This document shows, in pieces, positions 63,675 to 64,000 of a DNA stretch of 64,000 bases. Position 1 is the stretch's first letter. Each line of letters opens with the position of its first letter. The position numbers were made by a program, and so were the translations under genes. The stretch covers positions 558,001-622,000 of the forward strand of contig NZ_CWHU01000005.1 in the NCBI RefSeq assembly GCF_001182725.1, read 5' to 3'. This DNA comes from Anaerococcus jeddahensis. Its GTDB lineage: Bacteria > Bacillota > Clostridia > Tissierellales > Peptoniphilaceae. The notes beneath the pieces were generated by a model. The model was not told the origin of the DNA. It saw only the letters and a program-made list of their open reading frames with translations, and ran no database searches.

Positions 63675-64000
63675 ATGGAAATAGGAATAATTGGAGCAGG
63701 AGCTAGCGGGATTTTTACTGCTATAAATGCTAAAGATGAAAAAAATAATATCACCTTAATAGAAAAAAATGAAAAAATTGGGAAAAAATTATTTATAACT
63801 GGTAAGGGCAGGTGTAATATCACAAATGCAAAATTTTTTGATGAATTTTTAGACCATATTTTGGTTAATAAGAAATTTATGTATTCATCATTTACAAATT
63901 TTGATAATTACGCTCTTATGGACTTTCTTGAAAATAAAGGTTTAAAACTTACAGTTCAAAGGGGAGATAGGGTTTTTCCAAAAAGTGAAAAATCTAGTGA
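63675..64000 (+). CDS. NAD(P)/FAD-dependent oxidoreductase, HI0933/BaiN family (3' end outside the window)
   Basis: The first 108 residues are visible. A Rossmann FAD loop GAGASG lies at residues 7-12, a ribose-binding Glu in TLIEKNEKIGKKL, then TGKGRCNITNA, which is diagnostic of the HI0933-like/BaiN flavoproteins. Function is uncertain (a bile-acid reductase role is known for one member). It begins three bases after rluB and continues past the window edge. Confidence 0.88.
   Translation, partial: MEIGIIGAGASGIFTAINAKDEKNNITLIEKNEKIGKKLFITGKGRCNITNAKFFDEFLDHILVNKKFMYSSFTNFDNYALMDFLENKGLKLTVQRGDRVFPKSEKSS

Noticed and set aside
1-64000. CRISPR arrays, prophage or intact insertion sequences
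   Set aside because: No spaced direct-repeat array, integrase, transposase or phage structural gene is visible. The 'phage holin family' gene at 426-767 is a chromosomal YvlD-type protein.

Overview
This window is AT-rich chromosomal DNA from a low-GC Gram-positive anaerobe. The gene families and their order are those of Bacillota (tmk-darA-holB-ricT, dnaX-ybaB-recR, efp-yqhY-nusB-xseA-xseB-ispA-argR-recN, scpA-scpB-rluB). Pyruvate:ferredoxin oxidoreductase, a 2[4Fe-4S] ferredoxin and the [FeFe]-hydrogenase maturases HydG and HydF point to strict fermentation. My best inference is an anaerobic coccus of the Peptoniphilaceae type (Anaerococcus-like), but no marker here proves the genus. Almost all of the window is ordinary core genome. 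I see no prophage, CRISPR array or intact insertion sequence.

Layout. 1-4000: the first codons of a minus-strand gene behind a CsoR-like operator, acylphosphatase, a small holin-like membrane protein, a DeoR-family regulator with a sugar-phosphate kinase, and an aldehyde dehydrogenase. 4000-9500: dnaG-rpoD-trmK-nif3, then RNase P RNA. 9600-13400: a secreted SH3/NlpC-P60 cell-wall hydrolase behind a WalR-like box, a divergent FolD-like protein and a FemAB-type peptidyltransferase. 13400-17800: thiol peroxidase (minus), ribosomal protein L25, tmk-darA-holB-ricT and a ferredoxin. 17800-22700: uracil permease, tRNA-Thr (minus), EF-Tu, a GH-like lipoprotein and a PsiE-like membrane protein. 22700-25800: an AraC regulator divergent from a branching-enzyme homologue that has lost catalytic residues, then a CBS protein of the DarB type. 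25800-29000: SRP RNA and tRNA-Ser (minus), then dnaX-ybaB-recR. 29000-33600: hydG-hydF behind a possible attenuated leader, and a UvrD-type helicase (minus). 33600-40300: nitroreductase, map, a palindromic MITE-like element, brnQ, thiolase, tdk and ychF. 40400-48650: aminopeptidase P, uvrC, hprK, PFOR. 48800-55500: gls24-fakA-recG-rsmD-coaD-coiled-coil, with tmcAL opposite. 55500-64000: efp to rluB, ending inside a BaiN-like flavoprotein.

How the genes work together. PFOR, ferredoxin and the hydrogenase maturases form the core of pyruvate fermentation to acetyl-CoA and H2. Thiolase may carry acetyl-CoA toward C4 products. HprK, the DeoR regulator with its kinase, and the AraC/GlgB-like pair concern carbohydrate control. 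DarA and the DarB-like CBS protein are two candidate c-di-AMP receptors. The NlpC/P60 and FemAB proteins act on the cell wall.

The most interesting items are: the GlgB homologue lacking the nucleophile and acid/base residues (23703-25301); the roughly 200-bp palindromic element that sits between two exact copies of the map terminator hairpin (35321-35557); a WalR box in front of the NlpC/P60 gene; probable leaderless transcripts for the DeoR gene and tmk; a FolD with altered catalytic motifs; an E. coli-like long insertion in the primary sigma factor; and a hydG leader whose terminator could be opposed by an upstream segment.
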